From an uncultured Myxococcales bacterium (GTDB lineage: Bacteria; Myxococcota_A; UBA9042): DNA of 64,000 bases. The position numbers were made by a program, and so were the translations under genes. The notes below the pieces were generated by a model. The model searched no databases. It was not told the DNA's origin and saw only the letters and a program-made list of their open reading frames with translations. Shown here in pieces: positions 44,167 through 53,400 of this stretch (positions within the stretch are counted from its first letter, which is position 1; each line of letters opens with the position of its first letter). The DNA is taken from contig CAIMLR010000002.1 in assembly GCA_903842345.1 (NCBI GenBank), forward strand, positions 310,001-374,000, written 5' to 3'.

Positions 44167-45837
44167 TCAGGCTTGCCAGGCGACGACGGCCACCCGCTGC
44201 GCGAGCGCCGCCACTTCCTGATGGTACCGCGTCTCCTGACTCCGTCGCTGCACAAGTACCGGATCCGTCACCGTGAGCGGCAGCAGGCTCTGGTTGATGA
44301 CCCACGCAAACGGATGGATGTCAGCCCGCGCGAGGTCGTTCTGCAGTTGCGCCGCTTCATGCACGGGGGTTGCCTCCGGCAATGTCACCAGCAGCACCCG
44401 CGTGAATTCCGGATCGCGCAGGCGTGGCAGCAACCGCTTGACCTCCTCGGGCGCCTGACCCGCCGTCCGCAGCACTTCGCGGTGATAGGACTCGGCCGCG
44501 TCCAGGAGCAGCAGCGTGTGGCCCGTCGGCGCCGTGTCGATGACCACGAAGCCGTCCTGTCCCTGATCGACAATCCGCGCAAAAGCCCGAAACACCGCGA
44601 TTTCCTCCGTGCACGGCGATCGCAGATCTTCCTCGAGCAGCGCGCGTCCGGCCTTGTCCAGCCCGGCGCCGGCCGTCTTCAGAACCTCGTCCGTGTATGC
44701 CTGCGTCTCCACGATCGGGTCGATTCGGCTCACGCGAATCCCCGCAACCGGTTGCCCCATCGTATCGACTACGTGCGCCGCCGGGTCCGTCGTCGTCAGG
44801 TGCACCGCATGGCCCAGGCGCACGAGCCGCCGCGCGACTTCGATTACCACGCTTGTCTTGCCCACGCCGCCCTTCCCCATCGTCAGGATGACGCCATGGC
44901 CATGCGCCACGAGCTCCGGCAGCAGGGACTCCAGCGGCGCGAGCGCCACGGCCTTCGGCGGCACGAACAGCGCGCGCAGCGCGGCAATCCCCACCAGGCC
45001 AAAGGGCAGGAGCGGCAGCTTGTGGGTCGGCTGCGTGCGCAGGCCTTCCGGCATCGCGGCCAACGCGTCCAGGCCGCGCTGTTCCAGCGCCAGAGCGATG
45101 GGATCGCGGCGATCCGTCGCCGTGAAGAGCGCGTTCAGCACGACCTCCACGTGCGTGATTCCCAGGTGCGCCAGCTCAGCGCGCGTCCGTTCGGCTTCCC
45201 GCAACGCTGTCCTCTCGGCGCGGGAGACAAGCACGAGCGCGGTCTTCTCGACGTCGATCAGCATCTTGCGCGAAGCGTCGTAGAGCGCCTGCTGCGACTG
45301 CAAGCCCGCCAGCGGTCCCAGGCAAGAGGTGCCGCCGACGTTGGCCTCCAGGAACCCCGTCCAGGCCGCGGGCAATTCGAGCAGGCGCAGCGTGTGGCCG
45401 GTCGGCGCGGTGTCAAAGATGACGTGGTCGAACTGCGCGGTCGCCGCCGGGTCGCCGAGGATCTTGGAGAACTCGTCAAAAGCCGCGATTTCAACCGTGC
45501 ACGCGCCGGAGAGCTGCTCTTCCATGCTGCGAATTGCCGCGGCCGGCAGCACGCCGCGATACGGCCCCACGACTTTCTCGCGGTACGCGAATGCCGCCGC
45601 TTCCGGGTCGATGTTGAGGGCCCACAGGTTCGGCACCGCCTTCACCGGCGTCGGCGCCGAATTCAGCGCGGTCTCCAGTACTTCATCCAGGTTTGACGCG
45701 GGATCGGTGCTCACCAGCAGCACGCGCAGGCCTCGGTCGGCGAGCGCAATCGACGTTGCGCATGCCACGCTTGTCTTGCCCACGCCGCCTTTGCCGGTAA
45801 AAAACAGGTGACGCGGCGGATTCTTGAGCAGTTCCAT
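44167..45837 (-). CDS. arsA: Arsenite-transporting ATPase ArsA (two-domain)
   Basis: Drives arsenite/antimonite efflux with a membrane partner. The 556 residues are two homologous halves. Each has a deviant Walker A GKGGVGKTS (residues 15-23 and 321-329), switch-I region TDPA (44-47 and 350-353) and the DTAPTGHTL motif (142-150 and again in the second half). All three metalloid-binding cysteines of characterised ArsA are present: Cys113 in GACTVEIAAFDEF, Cys172 in SCLGPLAG and Cys409 in SPCTEEIAVF. The start codon overlaps the arsR stop by one base. No arsB, acr3, arsD or arsC is found in the window. Confidence 0.95.
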   Translation of the reverse strand: MELLKNPPRHLFFTGKGGVGKTSVACATSIALADRGLRVLLVSTDPASNLDEVLETALNSAPTPVKAVPNLWALNIDPEAAAFAYREKVVGPYRGVLPAAAIRSMEEQLSGACTVEIAAFDEFSKILGDPAATAQFDHVIFDTAPTGHTLRLLELPAAWTGFLEANVGGTSCLGPLAGLQSQQALYDASRKMLIDVEKTALVLVSRAERTALREAERTRAELAHLGITHVEVVLNALFTATDRRDPIALALEQRGLDALAAMPEGLRTQPTHKLPLLPFGLVGIAALRALFVPPKAVALAPLESLLPELVAHGHGVILTMGKGGVGKTSVVIEVARRLVRLGHAVHLTTTDPAAHVVDTMGQPVAGIRVSRIDPIVETQAYTDEVLKTAGAGLDKAGRALLEEDLRSPCTEEIAVFRAFARIVDQGQDGFVVIDTAPTGHTLLLLDAAESYHREVLRTAGQAPEEVKRLLPRLRDPEFTRVLLVTLPEATPVHEAAQLQNDLARADIHPFAWVINQSLLPLTVTDPVLVQRRSQETRYHQEVAALAQRVAVVAWQA

Positions 45838-46166
45838 CACAGACCTCCCACGAGAGCGCGCAGGCGCCGCAGCGTTCGTGGTTCCAGGCAATAGCAGATG
45901 CGCGGGCCGTCGATTTCGCCGCGGATCAGTCCGGCGTCCTTCAGGACTTTCAGGTGCTGCGAAACAGTCGACTGCGCCAGCGGTAGCTGGTCGACGATTT
46001 CGCCACACACGCAGGACACGCGGTTGCTCAGCAGGCGCAGAATTTGCACGCGCGCGGGATGGCCGAGCGCCTTGGCGAGCATGGCGAGCTCTTCTTCGGC
46101 TTCCATTCCCTCAATGGGGCGCAGGTCTGGGGTCGAATCGGACGGGGGGCAGCAACTTGTCGTCAT
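45837..46166 (-). CDS. arsR: ArsR-family metalloregulator
   Basis: A 109-residue winged-helix repressor: [20 protein letters not shown], the metal-binding cysteine pair CVCGE in helix 3, [20 protein letters not shown] as recognition helix, and [18 protein letters not shown] as wing. An extra N-terminal Cys-Cys (MTTSCCPP) could add metal ligands. It is expected to leave DNA on binding As(III)/Sb(III). It is translationally coupled to arsA, and a symmetric operator lies 11 bases upstream of the start. Confidence 0.95.
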   Translation of the reverse strand: MTTSCCPPSDSTPDLRPIEGMEAEEELAMLAKALGHPARVQILRLLSNRVSCVCGEIVDQLPLAQSTVSQHLKVLKDAGLIRGEIDGPRICYCLEPRTLRRLRALVGGL

Positions 46167-46176
46167 GGCGGTTCCT

Positions 46177-46194
46177 TATCGTTGTTACACGATA
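46177..46194. promoter_or_regulatory. Probable ArsR operator
   Basis: TATCGT (46177-46182) and ACGATA (46189-46194) are a perfect inverted repeat around six bases, 11 bases upstream of the arsR start and overlapping its expected promoter. ArsR repressors usually bind such 12-2-12 or shorter palindromes near their own start. The rest of the 197-base gap to the aspartate-kinase gene shows no feature. Confidence 0.65.
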
Positions 46195-46363
46195 GGAGTG
46201 CGCGCGGTGGCTGTCAAGCCTGTTGCTGGATTGCTGATGCGCGGCAAATTGCGACGGTCAATTCCGAGGGATCATCGCGAGTAGACGATGGAGCCGCGTT
46301 GCGGCGCACTTCAGCCTGTCCCGGCAGCCGCTGGAGATTGGGCGCCCAGCCTGACGCGTCCCG

Positions 46364-47701
46364 CTACGCCTGCGCCTGCTCAAACAGCGCCGCGTGCAGC
46401 GCTGGAACTGCGCGATCGACGTCGGCGTCGGCGATCACCATCGAAAAGTTGATGCTGCCGGCGGAGAAGCTGACAAGTTCGACGTTGACGTCCACGAGCG
46501 CGAGCGCCTGCAGGATCAGCGCGCCAAGTCCGCTTCGTGTCGGCAGATTTTGACCGACCACGGCGAGGATCGTGCGCCCATGGTCCAGCCGGCAGTCACC
46601 TAATTTCTGCGCCTCCACGTGCACGCGGGCGAGCGTCTCCACGTCCGCGCATGAGAGCGACACGCTGATCTCGCTCGTCGTCACCATGTCGATCACCAGG
46701 TTGTGGCGCGTGGTGATGGCGAACAGCTCGCTCAGGAAACCCGACTGGGCAAACATCCGCGGGGAACGCACGGTCAGGATGCTCTGGTTTTCCTTGTAGG
46801 CGATGCTCGTCACGACGAGATCGCGCGCCGCCGGTTCGCGCAAAATGACAGTTCCCGGATGCTCCGGGCGGTTCGTGTTCAGCACGCGCACCGGAATATC
46901 CTTGGCCATCGCCGGCAGCAGCGTCTCGGGATGGAGCACGCGGCTGCCGAAGTAGGCCAACTCGGCGGCTTCGGCAAAGCTCATCGTCGGGATGTTGCGC
47001 GCGCCGGCCACCAAGTGCGGATCGGCGGACATCACGCCGTCCGTATCGCTCCAAATCTCCGCTTCCGCCGCATTGATTGCCGCCGCCACGAGCGTCGCTG
47101 TGAGGTCGCTGCCGTTGCGCCCGACCGTCGTGATCTCGCCCGCTGCGTTCTGCCCGACGAAGCCCGTGACGATTGGGACCACGCCCGCGGGCACGAGACG
47201 GGCGAACGCGTCGTTCATCCGGACTTCGTAGCCCTCCAGGGGGCGCGCTTGGCCAAAGTTGGAGTCGGTCACAAAGCCGAGGTCCCACACGTCGTATGCG
47301 CGCGCGCGCAGCCCAGTGCGGGTGAAATAGTCGGCGATGACCCGCACGGCCATGCGTTCGCCAAAGCTGGTGATGTAGTCGAGGCTGCGCGGCGACAGTT
47401 CCTTGACCAGACGGACGCCGCGCAACAAGTCGCGCAATTCCGCGAAGAGCGGCGTGAGCAACGCATCGCCGCAGCCCAGATCGCGGGCGATGCCCGATTG
47501 TTTGGCGATGACGTCCGCACCCGCGTCGTCCTTGCCCGCCGCCGCGGCCTTGCCTGCGGCAATCAGCGCATTGGTGACGCCTTTGTGCGCCGAGGAGATG
47601 ACGACGGGCCGCCGCGCCGCCCGACCTTGGACGATGGCGCGGACTTTGTCGATTTGCGTGCGGTCTGCGACGGAGCTTCCGCCGAATTTCATGACGAGCA
47701 T
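46364..47701 (-). CDS. lysC: Aspartate kinase (LysC/AKIII type)
   Basis: Phosphorylates aspartate, the first step to Lys, Thr, Met and diaminopimelate. The 445 residues start with the kinase motif [49 protein letters not shown] and [13 protein letters not shown] follow, completing the amino-acid-kinase domain. The last 140 residues contain two ACT domains ([40 protein letters not shown]). These are the sites of feedback control. Overall similarity is to the monofunctional AKIII type; which amino acid inhibits it cannot be read. ATG at 47701 has GGAG nine bases upstream. No leader peptide or riboswitch was recognised in the 95 bases upstream. Confidence 0.94.
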   Translation of the reverse strand: MLVMKFGGSSVADRTQIDKVRAIVQGRAARRPVVISSAHKGVTNALIAAGKAAAAGKDDAGADVIAKQSGIARDLGCGDALLTPLFAELRDLLRGVRLVKELSPRSLDYITSFGERMAVRVIADYFTRTGLRARAYDVWDLGFVTDSNFGQARPLEGYEVRMNDAFARLVPAGVVPIVTGFVGQNAAGEITTVGRNGSDLTATLVAAAINAAEAEIWSDTDGVMSADPHLVAGARNIPTMSFAEAAELAYFGSRVLHPETLLPAMAKDIPVRVLNTNRPEHPGTVILREPAARDLVVTSIAYKENQSILTVRSPRMFAQSGFLSELFAITTRHNLVIDMVTTSEISVSLSCADVETLARVHVEAQKLGDCRLDHGRTILAVVGQNLPTRSGLGALILQALALVDVNVELVSFSAGSINFSMVIADADVDRAVPALHAALFEQAQA

Positions 47702-47796
47702 AGGTGCGCTCTCCAAAGGGGGACAACAGAGGTCCCGGCGTGCAGGGCACGGGAGTGTAACGGCGACCCGGGACGGGTCAAGTTGTGGGGACCGTG

Positions 47797-48864
47797 CTAC
47801 TTTTCCCAATCCCAGAAGAAATCGGCATTGGTGACCTCCGGGGCGTCGTCCGGCGGCAACGACACAACGGGCTCCGGGTCGGCCCATGCCAGATCCAGCG
47901 CCTCTTCCAAAGCATCCGTGGTCTCGTGCCAGAACGCATCGGTGGCGAATTGCGGCCAGGTCTGCGGAAAGATCGGATCGTGCCAGCGCGCCGCCAGCCA
48001 CCCGCAGAAGTGCACGAGGCGAAGGCCGCGCAGCGGCTCGATGAGCTGCAGCGAGGCGCGATCAAAGGGCCGAAACTGCTCGTAGCTCTGCAGGAACAGC
48101 TCGCGCCGGCGCAGCGTGTCGGTATCGCGGCCGGGCAGCAGCATCCACAGATCCTGCACGGGCGGACCCATCAGCGCGTCGTCAAAGTCCAGCGCGTAGA
48201 GAATGTTATCGCGCGCAATCAGGTTGCCGAGGTGGAAATCGCCGTGAATGCGCTGCAGCGGCGCGTCGGCCATGCGCTCATCGGTCAGCGCGATCAGCGC
48301 GCGCGCCGCGGTCAGGAACTGCCGGCGCAGCGTCGCAGGCACGCGGCCTGACGCCTCGACAAACGCCAGCGGCACGCCGCCATAGGTCGTCCCGCTCAGC
48401 CGTTGCCGCGCGACAAAAGGCTTGCGCGCGCCGACGACGTGGATGCGCGCGCACAGCGCCCCGAGCCGGCTTGCCAGCGCATCGTTCACTTCTTCCGGTG
48501 CGCGACCGCCGAACCGCGGGAACAGGCAAAACCACACGACGTCCGCGCCGCCCGCGACCGAGACCTGCCGCAGCGTGCTTCCATCGGGAAACGCCAGCGC
48601 GGGCACGACCGGCACTTCATCCGCATGCAATTCCGCCAGCAGGGCGTGTTCTTCCAGAATCTGGGATTCGGTCCACCGCTGCGGCCGGTAGAACTTGGTG
48701 ACAAGCCGGGTCCGCGCCTCGTCGGCAAGCTCCACTTCCATCACGCGATTTTCATAGGAATTCAGCGGCCAACAGACCGACGTGCAGCGCAGACCGGCCG
48801 CCTCAATCGCCGCCAATACCGTATCGGGCGTCAAGCCCAGGAACAGGTCAGCGGCAGACTTCAT
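47797..48864 (-). CDS. srkA: SrkA/RdoA-type stress-response kinase (YihE family)
   Basis: Protein kinase of the aminoglycoside-phosphotransferase fold; E. coli SrkA (YihE) protects against programmed cell death during stress. The 355 residues begin FLGLTPDTVLAAIEAAGLRC. They include the N-lobe pattern SYENRVMEVELADE with the lysine in VTKFYRPQRW, the catalytic loop RIHGDFHLGNLIA (His-x-Asp...Asn), the metal-binding DFDDALMGPPVQDLWML, and the C-terminal FCGWLAARWHDPIF. Length is slightly greater than E. coli (328). Start ATG at 48864, with GGAG ten bases upstream. It is flanked by lysC and dbpA on the same strand. Confidence 0.93.
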   Translation of the reverse strand: MKSAADLFLGLTPDTVLAAIEAAGLRCTSVCWPLNSYENRVMEVELADEARTRLVTKFYRPQRWTESQILEEHALLAELHADEVPVVPALAFPDGSTLRQVSVAGGADVVWFCLFPRFGGRAPEEVNDALASRLGALCARIHVVGARKPFVARQRLSGTTYGGVPLAFVEASGRVPATLRRQFLTAARALIALTDERMADAPLQRIHGDFHLGNLIARDNILYALDFDDALMGPPVQDLWMLLPGRDTDTLRRRELFLQSYEQFRPFDRASLQLIEPLRGLRLVHFCGWLAARWHDPIFPQTWPQFATDAFWHETTDALEEALDLAWADPEPVVSLPPDDAPEVTNADFFWDWEK

Positions 48865-48915
48865 GACTGGGCGACTCCTCTCATCTCTCAGGCTTCTGCC
48901 GCGCAACAGGAGCGA

Positions 48916-50340
48916 TTACTGGACGCGCTCGATCCGGAACGTCCGGCCCTTGATGCGCAGCCCGGGTAGGCCGGCCAAGAGCTTGGTCAGCACACGCTGG
49001 GCCAGCGCGACGTAGGCGAATCGATCGTGGATCTCGATGCGGCCAATGTCCGCGGCTTTCAGGCCCGCTTCGCCGGTCAGCGCGCCGAGGATATCGCTCG
49101 CCCGGAGCTTGTCCTTGCGACCGCCGCTGATGAACAGCGTGTCCATCGCAACAGCGGTCGCTGCGGGTTCCGCCGCCTTGGGCGAGCTGCGCGTCGGCAT
49201 GGGCAGTCGTTCGATGGCGCCATTTGCCGCCGACTCGCACGCTTTGAGGCGATCGGCGTCGCGCGACGTCACCAGCGAGATCGCGAGGCCAGGTGCCCCA
49301 GCGCGACCCGTCCGGCCAATCCGGTGCACGTAGATGTCCGGCTTGACGGGAAATTCGTAGTTGATGACGGCCGCCAGCCCTTCGATGTCCAGACCGCGCG
49401 CGGCGACGTCGGTCGCCACCAGGAACCGCGTGGTCCCGTTGCGGAACTTGGCCATGACGCGATCGCGGTCGCGCTGCTCGAGATCGCCGTGCAGCGCGTC
49501 GGCTGCGAATCCCGCGTTGGCCAGCAGCGCGGCGACTTCGCGCACGGATTCCTTGAAATTGCAGAACACGAGTCCGGATGCGGGCGCATGAATGCGCAGG
49601 ATCGATTCGATCGCCGCCGGCCTCTCCTCCGCCGTGATCACGTGGACAATCTGCCGGATCGCCGGTTTTTCCCCCGCCGCTTCCGCGATCGTCACGTGCG
49701 TGGGCGCCTTTTGCCAATTCCGGCTCATCGTCGCGATCGACGGCGGGAACGTCGCCGAGAAAAACAGCGTCTGCCGCTCCTTGGGTAAGGCCCGCAGGAT
49801 GCGCTCCACGTCCTCCTGAAAGCCCATGTCCAGCATCCGGTCGGCCTCGTCGAGCACGGCGATCCGCACGCCGTCGACATCCAGACCGCGATCCAGATGA
49901 TGCTGCACCCGCCCCGGCGTACCGACGACGACGTGAACGCCTTCTTCCAGCGCCTTGCGCTGTGGCCCGGACGGCATCCCGCCCGCCAGGACGAGCACGC
50001 GCAGGCCCGGACGGTGGCGACCCAGCGTGCGCAACGTTGTCGCGACCTGGTTGGCCAGCTCGCGCGTTGGACACAGGACCAGCGCCTGCAGCGTTCGCCC
50101 GGCGATGTCGAGGCGATCCAGGAGTGGCAAGCCAAACGCGACCGTCTTGCCGCTGCCCGTCGCGGACTGGCCGACGAGATCGCCGCCACGCAGCAGCACG
50201 GGCAGGCTCTGGGCCTGGATGGGCGTCAGTTGGGCAAAGCCCAGTTCGCGCACGACGCGCAGGGAGGCCTCGGACAAGCCGAGCGAGGCGAGTTCCGCCG
50301 GGACCAGCGTGGGAGATTCAGTCGTCATGTCAGCTACCAT
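48916..50340 (-). CDS. dbpA: ATP-dependent RNA helicase DbpA
   Basis: DEAD-box helicase that acts on the 23S rRNA helix-92 region during 50S maturation. The 474 residues have the Q motif FAQLTPIQAQSLP, motif I SATGSGKT, DEAD in VLDEADRMLDMGF, SAT in FFSATFP, and HRIGRTGRAG. The C-terminal RNA-binding domain is of DbpA type: GGRKDKLRASDILGALTG, then IGRIEIHDRFAYVAL and IKGRTFRIERVQ. The start is ATG at 50340; neither it nor the ATG four codons later has a clear ribosome-binding site. Confidence 0.93.
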   Translation of the reverse strand: MVADMTTESPTLVPAELASLGLSEASLRVVRELGFAQLTPIQAQSLPVLLRGGDLVGQSATGSGKTVAFGLPLLDRLDIAGRTLQALVLCPTRELANQVATTLRTLGRHRPGLRVLVLAGGMPSGPQRKALEEGVHVVVGTPGRVQHHLDRGLDVDGVRIAVLDEADRMLDMGFQEDVERILRALPKERQTLFFSATFPPSIATMSRNWQKAPTHVTIAEAAGEKPAIRQIVHVITAEERPAAIESILRIHAPASGLVFCNFKESVREVAALLANAGFAADALHGDLEQRDRDRVMAKFRNGTTRFLVATDVAARGLDIEGLAAVINYEFPVKPDIYVHRIGRTGRAGAPGLAISLVTSRDADRLKACESAANGAIERLPMPTRSSPKAAEPAATAVAMDTLFISGGRKDKLRASDILGALTGEAGLKAADIGRIEIHDRFAYVALAQRVLTKLLAGLPGLRIKGRTFRIERVQ

Positions 50341-50445
50341 CGGGTGCGCAGGCCTACCGATGCGGAGGCGATGGCGGTCAGTCTAGCACGGATGCGGCGC
50401 GAGGATGACGCTGTCGCATACCGGGGACGCCGCCATGCGCACGCC

Positions 50446-50478
50446 TTGGACCGCCGCAAGGTGGGGCGGACGGTCCAA
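50446..50478. terminator. Hairpin downstream of the giant lipoprotein gene
   Basis: TTGGACCG-CCGC (50446-50457) pairs with GCGG-A-CGGTCCAA (50466-50478), 12 pairs with one bulged A, beginning 14 bases beyond the lipoprotein stop codon. On the minus strand no T-run follows. It fits the end of that long transcript. Confidence 0.5.
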
Positions 50479-50491
50479 AGCGGCGTTCAGA

Positions 50492-53400
50492 CTACAGATG
50501 CGGGGCGACTGTGACGCCGCGGTACGTGTAGTTGGTTGTGTACGTCGGAATCGTGATCGCGGCCGGAGTGGTCTGCGTCGCGCCGCTGTCCGTCATCTTG
50601 TACAGCCACGTGGAGCTGCTCGAGCCAGTCGCCGCCGTCACCACGAGCTGGACGTCCGTGCCGTCTGACCACGCTGCGACGCCACGTGCGCCGGTCGTGA
50701 GCGGCACGGCCCATGCGCCTGCGCCGGTCGTCGGACTCTTGGTCCACGTGCCGGCGTTCAGGACCCAGCGCGTCACGCCGCCGGTGGTCGCCGTGGCATC
50801 CGCGACGTACATCACCGTTGCGTTGCCCAGCTTGGGATGCTGCGCGACGAACGCCATCGCGTGCGAGGCCTCCGTTGTCGCGATTGCAGCGAGGGTCGTC
50901 GCCGTGCCGCCCGTTGTCGTGCGCATTCCGCCGCTCACGGAGAAGACGTTGCGGTTGGAGCTCGTGGCGCCGATCGCATAGAGCTGGCTGTTGAAGATCT
51001 GCACGCCGCGCGTCATGTTCGGGCTGGTCATGATGTTGACGACGGTCGTCGCGGTCAGCGTCGCGAGGTAGTAGATGCCGACGGACGGGTTGGAGCCGGC
51101 GTTGCCGATCCAGAATTGCGTGCCGTCATCTGAAGCCACGGACGACATCAGGCCGCCGCTGCTGCTGAACACGCCCGAATAGGTCGGCGTCGCGTCGCTG
51201 GGGCCCAGCCGGCCGACGAGCTTGGACGAGCTGTCTTGCAGCGACGTGCCCGACTGCAGGCTGTAGCCGGCGAGCACGGCGTACTTGCCGTTGTTGGACC
51301 GGCTGATGCCGCCCTCGTTGGCGGAGCTGCCGGTGATCGTCAAGTGCGGCGTGGCGCTGGTGGCTGCGAACGCCGTGGCGCCGCCGCTGGTGCCGTTGAG
51401 AAAGTATTTGACGATGCTGACCGCCGCGGTGTTGCCTGAGTTGCCGGCGATTTGCGTGTACCAGAAGGCCTGCGTGCAGGACGTCGCGAGCGCGCCGCCG
51501 TCGCAGACACCATCGGTCGCCCCTGTGCTCGCGGTGCACGTCGTGTAAGCGACCTGCGTCGCGCCGGCCGCGCAGCTGCCCGAGCCATCGCACTTGTCCG
51601 CGCCGGCAACGCCCGTGCAACTCACACCGTCGCTGCAAGTCGTCGTGGCGGCAGCGAATTCGGTGCCGCACGTGTGGCTGCTCGCGCCCGTCGATGTGCA
51701 GGTTGGCGTGTTGCACGCGTTGCCGGTCCCGCAGTCGGCAGGCAGGGAGCTCGTCGGCGCGCCGCACACGCCGCCCGCCGAGCACGTTTCCCCGGTTGTG
51801 CAGCCGTTGCTGTCGTTGCACGCCGTGCCCGCGGGCTTCGCTTGGCCGTTCAGGCAGGCGCCCGTGGCGGTGTCACAGACGCCCGCGTCGTGGCACGCGT
51901 CGCCCGTGAGGCACACCACTGGATTGCTGCCGGTGCACGTGCCGTTTTCGCAGGTATCGGTCTGCGTGCAGGCGTTGCCGTCGGCGCAAGCGGTGCCGTT
52001 GGGCTTGGCCGCGCCGACGCCGCACTGCCCGGACGCCGGATTGCACGTGCCGCCGTCATGGCACGCGTCGCCGCTGCAGATGACCGGGTTGGCACCCGTG
52101 CACGCGCCGTTCTCGCAGGTGTCGGTCTGCGTGCATGCGTTGCCATCCGAGCACCCGGTGCCGTTGGTCTTGGCGACGCTCGCGCTGCAAATGCCCGTGC
52201 TGGAGTCGCATGTGCCCGGGTCATGGCAGGCATCGCTGGCCACGCAAAGGACGGGGTTGGCGCCCGCGCACGTGCCGTTTGTGCACGCGTCCGTCTGGGT
52301 GCATGCGTTGCCGTCGTTGCAGGTCGAGCCGTTGTTCTTGACCGGGTTGCTGCACGTGCCCGAGCTCGTGTCGCACTGTCCGGCGTTGTGGCACTGGTCC
52401 AGCGCGCTGCACACGACCGGAACTGCGCCTGTGCAGATGCCCGATTGGCAGGTGTCGCTCAGCGTACAGGCGTTGCCGTCGCTGCATGCCGCGCCGTTGG
52501 CCAGGATCGGATTGCTGCAGACGCCGCTGCCCGGGTCGCAGAGACCCGCCGTGTGGCACGCGTCGCTCGCCGCGCAGAGGGTCGCTGTGCCCGCTGCGCA
52601 CGCACCGCCCTGGCACGTGTCGCCGTTGGTGCAGAGGTCGCCGTCACTGCAGGCGGTGCCGTTCGCCGCGGCGGGATTGCTGCACGCGCCGGTGCTGGCG
52701 TCGCACACGCCCGCGACGTGGCAGCCGTCACTCGCGGCGCACGTTATCGCCGTGCCGCCGCAACTGCCGCCCGTGCAGACATCGCCGCTGGTGCAGAGCG
52801 CGCCGTCGTTGCACGCCGTGCCGTTGGCCTTCGCCGGATTGCTGCACGTTCCCGTGGCGACGTCGCACGTGCCGGCGTCGTGGCACTGATCCGCCGCCGC
52901 GCACACCACGGGATTGCTGCCGTTGCACGCGCCGGCTTGGCACGTATCGCTCTGGGTGCAGGCGTTGCCGTCGTTGCAGGCGGTGTCATCGGCTTTGACC
53001 GGCTGGGAGCAAGTCCCGGCGGTCGGGTCGCAGACGCCAGCCACGTGGCACTGGTCCTGCGCCGCGCACACGACGGGCGCGCCCGCCTGGCAGCCGCCGC
53101 CGCTGCAGGCGTCGTTCTGCGTGCACGCGTTGCCATCGGAGCACGGCAGCGTGTTGTTGCTGTGCGCGCAGCCGTTGGCGTCGCAGCTGTCCGTCGTGCA
53201 GGCGTTGTTGTCGTCGCAGTTGAGCGTCGCCGTGCCGGTGCACGCGCCTGCGACGCACTTGTCGTTCAACGTGCACGGGCTGCCGTCGCTGCACACCGCG
53301 CCTTCATTGGCCGAGGTGTACTTGCAGCCCACGCCGGTCAGGCACGCGTCATTGGTGCAGACGTTGTTGTCATCGCACGGCGTCAGGCTGCCGATGCACA

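Noticed and set aside
43935-44255. 106-codon minus-strand open frame between arsA and the GMC-hydrolase gene
   Set aside because: Overlaps the arsA end, has no ribosome-binding site or recognisable motif and a composition like antisense frames.
47702-47796. Lysine riboswitch or leader peptide upstream of lysC
   Set aside because: The gap to the next gene is on the 5' side only 95 bases, with no conserved L-box pattern or Lys-rich short frame.
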